Notes: generated by a model from the letters alone, not told the origin. A DNA stretch of 64,000 nucleotides from Streptomyces actuosus (GCF_016921115.1 NZ_JAFFZS010000001.1:372001-436000), one strand, 5' to 3'; positions 16,065 to 24,504 are shown, counted from the first letter of the stretch. A program made the numbers and translations.

Positions 16065-17378
16065 ATGTCCGATTCATCCGCCGCCGCGGCGGGTGGCTGC
16101 CCGCAGCCCCGCACGGCAGTCACGGAACCCGAGGTGGAAGCCCTGGTCCGGGGCATCTGCTTCAAGACCGGCCCGCCGCGCACGCTCGGGGTCGAGGTGG
16201 AATGGCTGGTCCACGAGCTGCGTCAGCCGGAGCTCCCGGTGACACCGGCACGTCTCGCAGCCGCGTACGCCGACCTGCGTGCCGTGTCCCTCAGATCGGC
16301 ACTCACCGTCGAACCCGGCGGGCAGCTGGAGCTCAGTTCGCCGCCCGCCGCCTCCCTGACGGAATGCGTCGGCATCGTCTCCGCCGACCTGGACACCGTC
16401 CGCGCGGTCCTGCGCGGCCACGGTCTCGGCCTGCTCGGCATCGGGCACGACCCGAGGCATCCGCCGCGCCGGTACCTGCACCAGCCGCGCTACGACGCCA
16501 TGGAGGCGTATCTCGACCGCAGCGGCCCGTCCGGCCGCCGCATGATGTGCTCCTCGGCCTCCGTGCAGGTGTGCCTGGACGCCGGGTACGAGGAACCGGG
16601 CCCGCTGGGGCACGGGCGGCGCTGGTGGCTGGCGCACACCCTGGGTGCGGTCCTGGTGGCCGCCTTCGCCAACTCGCCGATCGCCCTGGACCGGGCCACG
16701 GGCTGGCGCTCCACGCGGCAGCTGATGTGGGCGCAGATCGGGCCGGGCCGGGCGGGCGCCCCCTCACCTGACGGCGACCCGCGCACCGCGTGGGCCCGGC
16801 ACGTGCTGGACGCCCCGGTGATGTGCATCCGCCGGGAGAGCGGCCCCTGGGAGGTGCCGGACGACCTCACCTTCCGGGAGTGGATCCGGACGGGCGCACC
16901 GAGACCTCCGACCCACGAGGACCTGGACTACCACATCTCCACCCTGTTCCCGCCGGTCCGACCGCGCGGCCACCTGGAGCTGCGCATGATCGACGCGCAG
17001 CCGGGTGAGGACGGCTGGATCGTCCCGCTCGCCGTGACGGCAGCCCTGTTCGACGACGCACAGGCCGCGGAGACCGCCTACCGCACCGTGAAGCCGCTGG
17101 CCGAGCGGTCGCTGGGCCGGCCCGCGCCGCACAATCCGCTGTGGGCCGCGGCGGCCCGCGACGGGCTGGCCGACCCCGAGCTGCACGAGGCCGCCGTCGT
17201 CTGCTTCACCACGGCCCTGGACGCGCTGCCTCGGCTCGGCGCCGGACCGGAGGTCCGGGACGCCGTCGCGGGGTACCTGGAACGCCATGTGCTCCCGGCC
17301 CGCAGTCCCGCCGACGTACTGCTCGACCGGCTGACCGCCGAGGCCCCCTCCGCGCACGGGAAGGACATCCGCTTGTGA
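16065..17378 (+). CDS. egtA: Ergothioneine pathway glutamate-cysteine ligase EgtA
   Basis: A 437-residue GCS2-family ligase that makes gamma-glutamylcysteine, the sulfur donor for EgtB. Family features include the start of the ligase fold at TLGVEVEWLVHE (near 42), SSASVQVCLD in the middle and LELRMIDAQP toward the C-terminus. The ATG start has a perfect AGGAGGA at seven bases; the open frame extends upstream but without this support. It is the first gene of egtABCD and shares a GTGA overlap with egtB. The product is cytoplasmic. Confidence 0.93.
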   Translation: MSDSSAAAAGGCPQPRTAVTEPEVEALVRGICFKTGPPRTLGVEVEWLVHELRQPELPVTPARLAAAYADLRAVSLRSALTVEPGGQLELSSPPAASLTECVGIVSADLDTVRAVLRGHGLGLLGIGHDPRHPPRRYLHQPRYDAMEAYLDRSGPSGRRMMCSSASVQVCLDAGYEEPGPLGHGRRWWLAHTLGAVLVAAFANSPIALDRATGWRSTRQLMWAQIGPGRAGAPSPDGDPRTAWARHVLDAPVMCIRRESGPWEVPDDLTFREWIRTGAPRPPTHEDLDYHISTLFPPVRPRGHLELRMIDAQPGEDGWIVPLAVTAALFDDAQAAETAYRTVKPLAERSLGRPAPHNPLWAAAARDGLADPELHEAAVVCFTTALDALPRLGAGPEVRDAVAGYLERHVLPARSPADVLLDRLTAEAPSAHGKDIRL

Positions 17379-18727
17379 CCGAGTCCGCCATCGACCCGAA
17401 ACCCGCCGGTTCCGCGCCCGACCCGGACGCGGAGACGCTGCGCGAGCGCGCGCTGACCACCCTCACCGCCGCCCGCGAGCGCACCACCCTGCTCACCACC
17501 TGCGTGACGGACCACGACCTCACCGCGCAGCACTCCCCCCTGATGTCACCGCTGGTGTGGGACCTGGCGCACATCGGCAACCAGGAGGAGCAGTGGCTGC
17601 TGCGCACGGTCGCGGGGCAGGAGGCGATCCGGCCCGAGATAGACGGCCTCTACGACGCCTTCGAGCATCCGCGCGCCGAACGGCCGAACCTGCCGCTGCT
17701 GCCGCCGGACGAGGCCCGTGCCTACGCCGCCGACGTGCGCGGGCGGGCGCTGGACGTGCTGGAGCGGACCGCGCTGCACGGGACTCGGCTGACCGAGGCG
17801 GGCTTCGCCTTCGGGATGATCGCGCAGCACGAGCAACAGCACGACGAGACGATGCTGATCACCCATCAGCTCCGTCCGGGCCCGCAGGCCCTGACCGCGC
17901 CCGACCCCGGCCCGGCCCCGCTGCTCACCGGACCGGCCGAGGTCCTCGTCCCCGGTGGCCCGTTCACCATGGGCACCTCGGGCGAGCCGTGGGCACTCGA
18001 CAACGAGCGGCCCGCGCACGTGCGCGAGGTGGCCGCGTTCCACATCGACACCACTCCCGTGACGAACGCCGCCTACCAGGCCTTCATCGAGGACGGCGGC
18101 TACGACACCGAACGCTGGTGGGCGCCGGAGGGCTGGGCCCACATCCGCCGCCGGCGCATCACCGCGCCGCTGTTCTGGCGGCGGGAGGGCGCCCAGTGGC
18201 TGCGCCGCCGGTTCGGCGTCACCGAGGTCGTCCCGGCCGACGAGCCGGTGCTGCACGTGTGCTGGTACGAGGCCGACGCCTACGCGCGCTGGGCCGGGCG
18301 CAGGCTGCCCAGCGAGACGGAGTGGGAGAAGGCGGCCCGCTTCGACCCGGCGACCGGCGGCTCGATGCGCTACCCGTGGGGCGACGCCGACCCGGCACCC
18401 GAGCACGCGAACCTCGGCCAGCGGCACCTGCGCCCGGCTCCGGCCGGCAGCTATCCGGCCGGCGCGTCCCCGCTCGGGGTACGGCAGCTCATCGGCGACG
18501 TCTGGGAGTGGACGGCGAGCGACTTCCTGCCGTACCCGGGCTTCCGGGCCTTCCCGTACAAGGAGTACTCGGAGGTGTTCTTCGGGCCCGAGTACAAGGT
18601 CCTGCGCGGTGGTTCGTTCGCCGTGGACCCGGTGGCCTGCCGGGGCACCTTCCGCAACTGGGACTACCCCATCCGGCGGCAGATCTTCTCCGGCTTCCGC
18701 ACCGCGCGCTCGGCCGAGGAGTCCTGA
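17375..18727 (+). CDS. egtB: Ergothioneine sulfoxide synthase EgtB
   Basis: A 450-residue non-haem iron enzyme that joins hercynine and gamma-glutamylcysteine with oxygen to form the sulfoxide. The N-terminal DinB-like domain has the iron triad: His66 (DLAHIGNQ) and the HxxxH pair His152/His156 (QHEQQHDE). The C-terminal half, from about residue 190, is a formylglycine-generating-enzyme/sulfatase-modifying fold (VPGGPFTMG, RLPSETEWEKAARF, GDVWEWTASD, VLRGGSF). Its GTG start overlaps the egtA stop by four bases (GTGA), and its TGA overlaps the egtC ATG by one base, so translation is coupled. Confidence 0.96.
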   Translation: MTESAIDPKPAGSAPDPDAETLRERALTTLTAARERTTLLTTCVTDHDLTAQHSPLMSPLVWDLAHIGNQEEQWLLRTVAGQEAIRPEIDGLYDAFEHPRAERPNLPLLPPDEARAYAADVRGRALDVLERTALHGTRLTEAGFAFGMIAQHEQQHDETMLITHQLRPGPQALTAPDPGPAPLLTGPAEVLVPGGPFTMGTSGEPWALDNERPAHVREVAAFHIDTTPVTNAAYQAFIEDGGYDTERWWAPEGWAHIRRRRITAPLFWRREGAQWLRRRFGVTEVVPADEPVLHVCWYEADAYARWAGRRLPSETEWEKAARFDPATGGSMRYPWGDADPAPEHANLGQRHLRPAPAGSYPAGASPLGVRQLIGDVWEWTASDFLPYPGFRAFPYKEYSEVFFGPEYKVLRGGSFAVDPVACRGTFRNWDYPIRRQIFSGFRTARSAEES

Positions 18728-19554
18728 TGTGCCGTCACCTCGCGTGCCTGGGGCCCGAGGAACCGCTGGGGCGGGTCCTGGTGGAGCCGCCGCACGCACT
18801 GTACCGGCAGTCGTGGGCACCCCGGCACCAGCGCCACGGAACGGTGAACGCCGACGGTTTCGGCGTGGGCTGGTACGCCGAGGGCGATCCGGTGCCGGCC
18901 CGCTACCGCAGGGCCGGACCGATCTGGGCCGACGGGTCCTTCGCCGATCTCGCCAGGGTCGTCCGGACGGGCGCGCTGCTGGCCGCCGTGCGGGACGCGA
19001 CGCTGGCGGGTGCCGACGCGGAGGCCGCCGCCGCCCCGTTCGCGGGCGACCGGTGGCTGTTCAGCCACAACGGCGCCGTCACGGGCTGGCCGAGCTCCCT
19101 GGCCGCGGTCTCCCGCACCCTGCCGCCCCAGGACCTGCTGGAACTGGAGGCCCGCAACGACTCGGCGCTGGTGTGGGCGCTGGTCCTGGCCCGGCTGCGG
19201 GCCGGGGACGGCGAGGGGCAGGCGCTGGCGGACACGGTCGCCGAGGTCGCCGCCGCGGCCCCCGGCTCCCGGCTCAACCTGCTGCTCACCGACGGCACGT
19301 CGATCGCCGCGACCGCCTGGGGCGACACGCTCTGGTACCTGCACGAGCCCGGCCACCGCATCGTCGTGGCCTCCGAACCGTACGACGACGATCCGCGCTG
19401 GCGACCGGTCGCCGACCGCACCCTGCTCACGGCGAACCGGACCGACCTGCTGCTCACCCCGCTGAAGGACCCGCACGCCGACGCGGCGCCCCACCCCCCT
19501 CTCGGCTCCGGCCGAGCGGGGGCGCCCCCATCCCCCGAGGAGTCCCGTACGTGA
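18727..19554 (+). CDS. egtC: Class II glutamine-amidotransferase-like hydrolase EgtC
   Basis: A 275-residue Ntn-type amidohydrolase that removes the gamma-glutamyl group from the EgtB product. The catalytic Cys is residue 2 after the initiator Met (MCRHLACLGP). Further family motifs are NADGFGVGWY near 38, FSHNGAV near 114 and the segment ARNDSALVWA. The last 28 residues are low in complexity and are encoded by a GC-palindromic sequence (see the repeat at 19501), an odd extension relative to the catalytic domain. It overlaps egtB by one base and egtD by four. Confidence 0.95.
   Translation: MCRHLACLGPEEPLGRVLVEPPHALYRQSWAPRHQRHGTVNADGFGVGWYAEGDPVPARYRRAGPIWADGSFADLARVVRTGALLAAVRDATLAGADAEAAAAPFAGDRWLFSHNGAVTGWPSSLAAVSRTLPPQDLLELEARNDSALVWALVLARLRAGDGEGQALADTVAEVAAAAPGSRLNLLLTDGTSIAATAWGDTLWYLHEPGHRIVVASEPYDDDPRWRPVADRTLLTANRTDLLLTPLKDPHADAAPHPPLGSGRAGAPPSPEESRT
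19501..19529. repeat. GC-rich palindromic element inside the 3' end of egtC
   Basis: Two adjacent inverted repeats: CTCGGC-tccg-GCCGAG (19501-19516) and the perfect palindrome GGGGGCGCCCCC (19518-19529). Elements of this type are common between Streptomyces genes. Here the element is translated as the C-terminal tail of EgtC and sits just before the egtD ribosome site (GAGGAG, 19537-19542). Confidence 0.65.
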
Positions 19555-20513
19555 GCCCGTTCCAGATCACCCGCACCCTGCCGGAGCACGCCACGGACGC
19601 CGCCCTGCGCGACGACGTGCTGCACGGCCTGACCGCGACGCCCAGGACGCTGCCGCCGAAGTGGTTCTACGACGCCCGGGGCAGCGAACTGTTCGAGCAG
19701 ATCACCGAGTTGCCCGAGTACTACCCCACCCGCGCCGAGCGCGAGATCCTCGTCGACCGGGCGGTCGACATCGCCGCGGCGGCGGGCGCCCGCACTCTGG
19801 TCGAGCTGGGCTCGGGCTCCTCCGAGAAGACCCGGTACCTCATCGACGCCCTGTCCGGCCTGCACACCTACGTCCCCGTGGACGTGAGCGAGAGCGCCCT
19901 CACCCAGGCCGGCAAGGCGCTGGCGGCCGAACGGCCCGGACTGGCCGTGCACGCCCTGATCGCCGACTTCACCGGCGACCTGGTGCTGCCGGACACCCCC
20001 GGCCCGCGGCTGGTGGCGTTCCTCGGCGGCACGATCGGCAATCTGCTGCCCGCCGAGCGGGCCGCGTTCCTGTCCTCCCTGCGGGCGCTGCTGGCGCCGG
20101 GCGACATGCTCCTGCTCGGCACGGACCTCGTCAAGGACGAGGAGGTGCTGGTACGGGCGTACGACGACGCGGCCGGGGTGACGGCCGCGTTCAACAAGAA
20201 CGTCCTGGCCGTCATCGACCGCGAGCTCGGCGCCGACTTCGATGCGGACGCCTTCGACCACGTGGCCCTGTGGGACGCCGAGCGCGAGTGGATCGAGATG
20301 CGGCTGCGCTCCCGCACGGCGCAGACCGTCAAGGTCCCCGCGCTCGGCCTGGCCGTGGACTTCGCGGCCGGCGAGGACCTTCGCACCGAGGTGTCGGCGA
20401 AGTTCCGCAAGGAGGGCGTGCGCCGCGAACTGGCGTCGGCCGGGCTGGAACTGACGCACTGGTGGACCGACGCCGCGGGCCGCTTCGCGGTGTCGCTGAG
20501 CACGGCCGGCTGA
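19551..20513 (+). CDS. egtD: Histidine N-alpha-trimethyltransferase EgtD
   Basis: A 320-residue SAM-dependent methyltransferase that makes hercynine from histidine, the first committed step of ergothioneine synthesis. Motifs seen: PPKWFYDARGSELFE near 38, the SAM loop LVELGSGSSEKT near 83, FLGGTIGNL near 160, LGTDLVKD near 186 and AAFNKNVL near 207. It starts with GTG overlapping the egtC stop (GTGA). It is the last gene of the operon; the PLP-dependent lyase EgtE for the final step is not present here and must be elsewhere or replaced. Its stop lies 10 bp from the stop of a convergent gene. Confidence 0.95.
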   Translation: MSPFQITRTLPEHATDAALRDDVLHGLTATPRTLPPKWFYDARGSELFEQITELPEYYPTRAEREILVDRAVDIAAAAGARTLVELGSGSSEKTRYLIDALSGLHTYVPVDVSESALTQAGKALAAERPGLAVHALIADFTGDLVLPDTPGPRLVAFLGGTIGNLLPAERAAFLSSLRALLAPGDMLLLGTDLVKDEEVLVRAYDDAAGVTAAFNKNVLAVIDRELGADFDADAFDHVALWDAEREWIEMRLRSRTAQTVKVPALGLAVDFAAGEDLRTEVSAKFRKEGVRRELASAGLELTHWWTDAAGRFAVSLSTAG

Positions 20514-20523
20514 CCGGGGACCG

Positions 20524-21801
20524 TCAGGCGAGCGGGATCTGGAGCTGCTCGGTGATGCGGCGCGAGGCCCGGCCGGCCGCGGTCTCGGGGTCGGTTCCGG
20601 CGAGGACCTCGGTCATGTAGGTCTTGATCGGGTTGTCCGCCTCGACGACCGCCCACTCCGGTGTACTGGGGGTCGCCCGTCCCTGGGCGGCCCCCGCCGC
20701 CATCGCGGCCACGCCCTCCTCGCCGGAGACGGCCCGGGCGAGTTCCGCCTTGTTGGGCACGTAGTCCATCGTCCGGGCGAGGTCACTGTCCCACCGGGCG
20801 CCGGTGAGCGCGCCGACGACGGCCACGGCGCCCGCGCGGTCGTCGGTGTTCTGCGGGACGACGAGGTCCGAGCCGCCGGTGAAGACGGCACCGGGCTTGT
20901 CGGCGGTGGGACCGGGCACGGGGAAGAAGCCCAGCTTGCCCTCCAGGTCGGGATTCGTCTCCAGAACGGCGCGGACGAGTCCGGGCACGGCGATGATCTG
21001 CGCCACCTTGCCGCCGGCGAAGACGCCCGCCTGGGGCGGGTGTTCCTCGTCGGCGTCGGCCGGTCCGTCGCCGAGGGCCTGGAGCCGGCGGTAGAAGTCC
21101 ATGCCGCGCAGCGCGGCCGGGGTGTCGAGGGTGCCCTTCCAGGCGCCGTCGTCCTCGCGGGCGAGGTCGCCGCCCTCGTCCCAGATGAAGCCGGAGAGGG
21201 TGTACCAGTCCTGACCGGCGAGGTAGATGCCCTGGTTGCCGCCGGAGTCGAGCTTCTCGGTGGCGTCCAGCCACGCGTCGCGCGTGCGCGGCGGCTTCGT
21301 GATGCCGGCCTCGGCGAAGAGGTCCTTGCGGTAGATGACGACACGGTTGGCGGCGTACCAGGGGATGCCGTACTGAGTACCGCGCTGCCGGCCCGGTTCG
21401 GCGAGGCCGGGCAGCCAGTCGTCGGAGCCCCAGTCCCGCATCGACTCCAGCGTCAGGTCGAGCAGCCCGCCCCGGTCGACGTACTGCGGGACCTGGGTGT
21501 TGCCGACCTCGATGACGTCCGGGAGGTCCTCCTCGCCGGCCTTGCCTGCTTCGCTCTTCAGCGCGGCCTGGACCTTCGGGCCGATGCCCGTCCACTCCTG
21601 GATGCGGACGTCCAGATCGAGGTCGGTGTGGGTGCGTTCGAAATCCTCGGTGAACCGGCGCAGGAACGCCGGGGAGGCGCTGTCCTTCATCAGCCACACG
21701 GTGACGGTGCGCCGTGCGCCGCCACCGCCCTGCGGCATCAGGCCGCAGCCGGTGAGCAGAGAGGCGGACACGCAGACGAGGGCGAGCAGACGGCGGCGCA
21801 C
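20524..21801 (-). CDS. Extracellular sugar-binding lipoprotein (ABC transporter family), orphan
   Basis: A 425-residue substrate-binding protein. With the GTG start at 21801 (GGGAG seven bases upstream) it has a compact signal, VRRRLLALVCVSASLLTGC, with an LTGC lipobox and Cys19 as the lipid site. The mature part resembles chitobiose/oligosaccharide binding proteins: VWLMKDSAS, then PDVIEVGNTQVPQYV, GIPWYAANRVVIYRKDLF and later YVPNKAELA. An ATG at 21858 is an alternative, but it makes the signal peptide oddly long. No permease or ATPase genes lie beside it, so it must share a transporter encoded elsewhere. A DasR-like palindrome lies about 100 bp upstream. Confidence 0.87.
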   Translation of the reverse strand: MRRRLLALVCVSASLLTGCGLMPQGGGGARRTVTVWLMKDSASPAFLRRFTEDFERTHTDLDLDVRIQEWTGIGPKVQAALKSEAGKAGEEDLPDVIEVGNTQVPQYVDRGGLLDLTLESMRDWGSDDWLPGLAEPGRQRGTQYGIPWYAANRVVIYRKDLFAEAGITKPPRTRDAWLDATEKLDSGGNQGIYLAGQDWYTLSGFIWDEGGDLAREDDGAWKGTLDTPAALRGMDFYRRLQALGDGPADADEEHPPQAGVFAGGKVAQIIAVPGLVRAVLETNPDLEGKLGFFPVPGPTADKPGAVFTGGSDLVVPQNTDDRAGAVAVVGALTGARWDSDLARTMDYVPNKAELARAVSGEEGVAAMAAGAAQGRATPSTPEWAVVEADNPIKTYMTEVLAGTDPETAAGRASRRITEQLQIPLA

Positions 21802-21897
21802 GAAGGGTCTCCCGGGGTCCTGAACTGGTCCTGCGGACAGGGGCGTAGGGCCCGACATGGGGGGACGAGCACAGGGCTCGAACGGGTGTGCTGGATT

Positions 21898-21911
21898 TTG
21901 GTATGGACCAA
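21898..21911. promoter_or_regulatory. DasR-like (dre-type) palindrome
   Basis: TTGGT-ATGG-ACCAA. Its 12-base core TGGTATGGACCA differs from the DasR consensus core TGGTCTAGACCA at two positions. It lies in the divergent region between the sugar-binding lipoprotein and dodecin genes, 97 bp upstream of the lipoprotein start. DasR represses N-acetylglucosamine and chitin genes, which would fit the binding-protein family. Confidence 0.5.
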
Positions 21912-22033
21912 TGCCGAGGTCAAGGGGTTCCCGGCAGGAGCGCCGACGCCTCGCGCTCCGCCGCAGCTTGGGGCACGGTGGAGTGACGCGTACCACACGC
22001 ACCGTGACCGTCCCCGCGGAGAGGAGCACCCGC

Positions 22034-22249
22034 ATGTCGAATCACACCTACCGGGTCACCGAGATCGTCGGCAGCTCGCACGACGGCGTCGACCAAGCCG
22101 TCCGCAACGCCATCAGCAGGGCCTCGCAGACACTGCGCAACCTGGACTGGTTCGAGGTGACCCAGGTCCGCGGCCAGCTGGAGGACGGGCAGATCGCGCA
22201 CTGGCAGGTGGGAGTGAAGGTCGGGTTCCGCCTGGAGGAGTCGGACTGA
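22034..22249 (+). CDS. Dodecin-family flavin-binding protein
   Basis: A 71-residue dodecin. Seen features: TYRVTEIVGSS at the N-terminus, the helix with AVRNAISRASQTL, then RNLDWFEVTQVRG and IAHWQVGVKVGFRLE. The Trp in DWFEV is the aromatic that stacks on the flavin in family members. Twelve subunits form a hollow sphere that stores flavin (or CoA) and protects against photoreduction. The ATG follows GAGGAG at eight bases. It is monocistronic. Confidence 0.93.
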   Translation: MSNHTYRVTEIVGSSHDGVDQAVRNAISRASQTLRNLDWFEVTQVRGQLEDGQIAHWQVGVKVGFRLEESD

Positions 22250-22454
22250 CGCTCCGTCCCGACGCACCGCCCAGACTCGGGCGCGCCCTCCACGGTACGA
22301 CGCCCCGATCGGGCACCCCGTACCGGCCGACGCCCCGTCCGGGAGCGCGACGCGGGCTGCACCCGGGTCCGGTCGCACCGTTCCGGCCGAGCCCCGTCCG
22401 GGAACACCGCACGGGACGACCCCCGTACCGGCACACCGTTCCGGTCGGGGCAGG
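22250..22454. repeat. Imperfect ~36-bp repeats after dodecin
   Basis: Two diverged copies of a unit of the form GTaCCGGCCGACGCCCCGTC followed by CGGG, at about 22320-22356 and 22379-22414, plus shorter fragments of the same pattern. The stretch has no coding potential on either strand that I can support. Confidence 0.45.
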
Positions 22455-22482
22455 GCCCGGGCGCAAGTGCGCGGCCCGGGCG
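22455..22482 (-). terminator. Probable terminator after the HAD phosphatase gene
   Basis: Two GCCCGGGC blocks flank a short loop around AAGT with a small bulge, 12-40 bases beyond the stop codon on the minus strand. Confidence 0.45.
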
Positions 22483-22493
22483 CCGGCGACGGC

Positions 22494-22985
22494 TCAGGTG
22501 CGCCCCTCCCGCTCCTGCGCGTCCCGCAGATCGGGGGACGGGGCGGACCAGCGCGCCCGGACGACGGTGAATCCCGCCCGCTCGGCGTCCACGCACACCA
22601 GTTCGTCGTCGTCGACCAGCATCCGCACCTCCCTCGTACGGGCGAGCCGGCGCAGGACGGCCAGCTTGGTGAAGCGGGCGGGGCGCCGGTCGTCGTTGCG
22701 GCGCATGTGCAGTCGTCCCTCGGGCAGCCCGTGCGCGGCGAGCCATTCCAGGGTGTCGTTCCGGCAGCGCTCGGGCCGCCCGGTCAGGTAGACCACCTCG
22801 CACTCGCGGGCACTGTCCACGGCGAGCGCCACGCCCTCGGGGATCGGCGGATCGTGCGGCGCCGCCGCGAAGAACGCGTCCCAGTCGCGCGGCCTGCGCT
22901 CCAGGAACCGCTGCCGGTGGGCGGTGTCGGCAAGGGTGTTGTCGAGGTCGAACACGGCGAGCGGGGGCCGGCTGTTGTCGGTCAC
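22494..22985 (-). CDS. HAD-superfamily phosphatase, polynucleotide-kinase 3'-phosphatase-like
   Basis: A 163-residue single-domain HAD protein. Motif I is FDLDNTLAD near residue 12, motif II is YLTGRPERC near 68, followed by the HMRRNDDRRPARFTK region that matches phage T4 Pnk-type phosphatase domains, and motif IV is LVDDDE near 124. The nucleophile and acid Asp are both present. The kinase half found in T4 Pnk is absent, so this would be a stand-alone 3'-phosphatase or a related hydrolase. The GTG start at 22985 is supported weakly by GGGTGGG; the frame upstream is not protein-like. Confidence 0.82.
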   Translation of the reverse strand: MTDNSRPPLAVFDLDNTLADTAHRQRFLERRPRDWDAFFAAAPHDPPIPEGVALAVDSARECEVVYLTGRPERCRNDTLEWLAAHGLPEGRLHMRRNDDRRPARFTKLAVLRRLARTREVRMLVDDDELVCVDAERAGFTVVRARWSAPSPDLRDAQEREGRT

Positions 22986-23146
22986 GTCGCCCACCCTAGG
23001 GCGTGTTCGCCTGGCTTCACGGCAAAGGGGCGGGCACCGTCCGGCACGGCACGGGAGCCTGCCGCGACCTGGTGGCACGCGCCTCCGCGCCCCTCGCTCC
23101 CCGGGTCGGGAAATGCCGTGGTGCCGGGGCGGAGCGACGTGCTTGC

Positions 23147-23800
23147 ATGACCGGCATGGTGTCCCCCGACCGGCTGACCGCCTTCGCCGCGCTGTCCCTG
23201 CTGCTGATCGTCGTGCCCGGCCCGAGCGTGCTGTTCGTCGTCGGGCGGGCGCTGTCGCAGGGCCGTCGCGCCGCGCTCACCACGGTCGCCGGCAACACCT
23301 CGGGCGCGTACGTCCTCGTGGCGGCCGTGGCGCTCGGCATCGGGTCGGTCCTGGAACGCTCGGCCCTCGTCTTCACCCTCCTCAAGCTCGCGGGCGCCGC
23401 CTTTCTCGTGCACCTGGGGGTCCGGGCGTGGCGGGAACGGAGCGGGCTGCGGGCGGCGTTCACCGCGGCGGAAGGCGCGCGCGGCGGCCGGCGCACCTTC
23501 TGGGAGGGGTTCGCGGTCGGTGTCTCCAATCCCAAGACCATCGTGTTCTTCGCCGCGGTCCTGCCGCAGTTCGTCGACCGCGGGCAGGGCGGCGCGGCCA
23601 CCCAGATGCTGGTGCTCGGCCTGGTGTTCAACCTGATCGCGCTCGTCTGCGACAGCGCGTGGGGACTGGCAGCCGCGACCGCGCGCGACTGGTTCGCCCG
23701 CTCCCCGCGCCGGCTCTCCCTGATCGGCGGGGCCGGCGGACTGACGATGATCGGCCTCGGGGTGACGGTGGCCGCGACCGGCGGCAGGGACCGACCCTGA
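23147..23800 (+). CDS. LysE/RhtB-family amino-acid exporter
   Basis: A 217-residue membrane protein with the LysE layout: an N-terminal helix with LLIVVPGPSVLFVVGRALSQG near 16-35 (the family PGP motif), a short conserved loop FAVGVSNPKTIVFFAAVLPQF near 120 containing the NPK motif, and six hydrophobic segments in total. It exports a basic, neutral or threonine-like amino acid; substrate unknown. Start at the ATG of MTGMVSPDRL, with GGAG 12 bases upstream; the second ATG nine bases later is possible. Confidence 0.9.
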   Translation: MTGMVSPDRLTAFAALSLLLIVVPGPSVLFVVGRALSQGRRAALTTVAGNTSGAYVLVAAVALGIGSVLERSALVFTLLKLAGAAFLVHLGVRAWRERSGLRAAFTAAEGARGGRRTFWEGFAVGVSNPKTIVFFAAVLPQFVDRGQGGAATQMLVLGLVFNLIALVCDSAWGLAAATARDWFARSPRRLSLIGGAGGLTMIGLGVTVAATGGRDRP

Positions 23801-24018
23801 CGACGGCTGCGGCTCCGCCCGGGACCGCCCATTACCTTCCAGGTAGGGCCCGAACCGGGCTCGTGGCCTTTGGGGCCGGTATGGCTCTTTGCCCCTGTCG
23901 TTGATGATCCGGGGGGTGCTGCCGCCGGACCTGGCGGCACCGGGCCTTTGGACGTCCCGACGCCGGCAACCGGTCCCCCGGGGGCCTGCCGGTCACCCGA
24001 ATGGATCATGCTGCCTCC
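23801..24018. other. Structured leader or spacer upstream of the [2Fe-2S] gene
   Basis: A 218-bp interval with several hairpins: TGCCGCC/GGCGGCA arms around 23923-23943 and a CCCCCGGGGG palindrome near 23976-23986 enclosed by ACCGG/CCGGT. I compared it by eye with cobalamin and fluoride riboswitch consensus elements and found no convincing match. Confidence 0.35.
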
Positions 24019-24444
24019 ATGAGAAGCACCTCGCCCGTCGCGCCCACCCCTGCCTCCGCCTCCGCCGCCGGCGCCGGCGCCGGCGCCCCGACGCCGTGCA
24101 CGCTGGTCGTGTGCCGCGGCTGCTGCTGCGGTGATGCCCGCAAGAATCCCGGCACGGACCACGCGGGGCAGCTCGACCGGCTGCGGTCGGCCGCGGCGGA
24201 GCACGGGTTCCGGGTCCGTACGAGCGACTGCCTCGGCCCCTGCGACCAGGCGAACGTCGTCGTCGTCCAGCCCTCCCCCGCGGGCCGCCGGGCCGGCGGG
24301 CGTCCCGTGTGGGTGGGCTTCGCCACCGACGACGACAGCACCGAGGAGGTCGTCGCCTGGGCGGTGGCGGGCGGGCCGGGCGTGGCCCCGCCGCCGGTGA
24401 CGCTGGAACTGCAGTTCGTCGGCCCGCGCCCGCCCCGCGCCTGA
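24019..24444 (+). CDS. Thioredoxin-like [2Fe-2S] ferredoxin
   Basis: A 141-residue protein of the thioredoxin-like [2Fe-2S] family. The cluster ligands are visible as CRGCCCG near 30 and DCLGPCDQ near 71, the normal arrangement for these shethna/NuoE-like ferredoxins. The N-terminal 25 residues are an Ala/Gly/Pro-rich extension encoded by GCC-GGC repeats. Start choice is uncertain: ATG at 24019 or in-frame ATG at 24001, neither with a clear ribosome site. Redox partners are unknown; the downstream flavin monooxygenase gene, 60 bp away in the same direction, is a candidate. Confidence 0.78.
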   Translation: MRSTSPVAPTPASASAAGAGAGAPTPCTLVVCRGCCCGDARKNPGTDHAGQLDRLRSAAAEHGFRVRTSDCLGPCDQANVVVVQPSPAGRRAGGRPVWVGFATDDDSTEEVVAWAVAGGPGVAPPPVTLELQFVGPRPPRA

Positions 24445-24504
24445 GCCGTCCCGGGTCCACGGGGGCGGGCGGAATCCCTGGGCGCGCGGGGTGTTGAACG
24501 GTGT

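Noticed and set aside
23801..24018. Cobalamin or fluoride riboswitch
   Set aside because: No B12-box-like or conserved fluoride-switch core could be found by eye; only simple hairpins are present.
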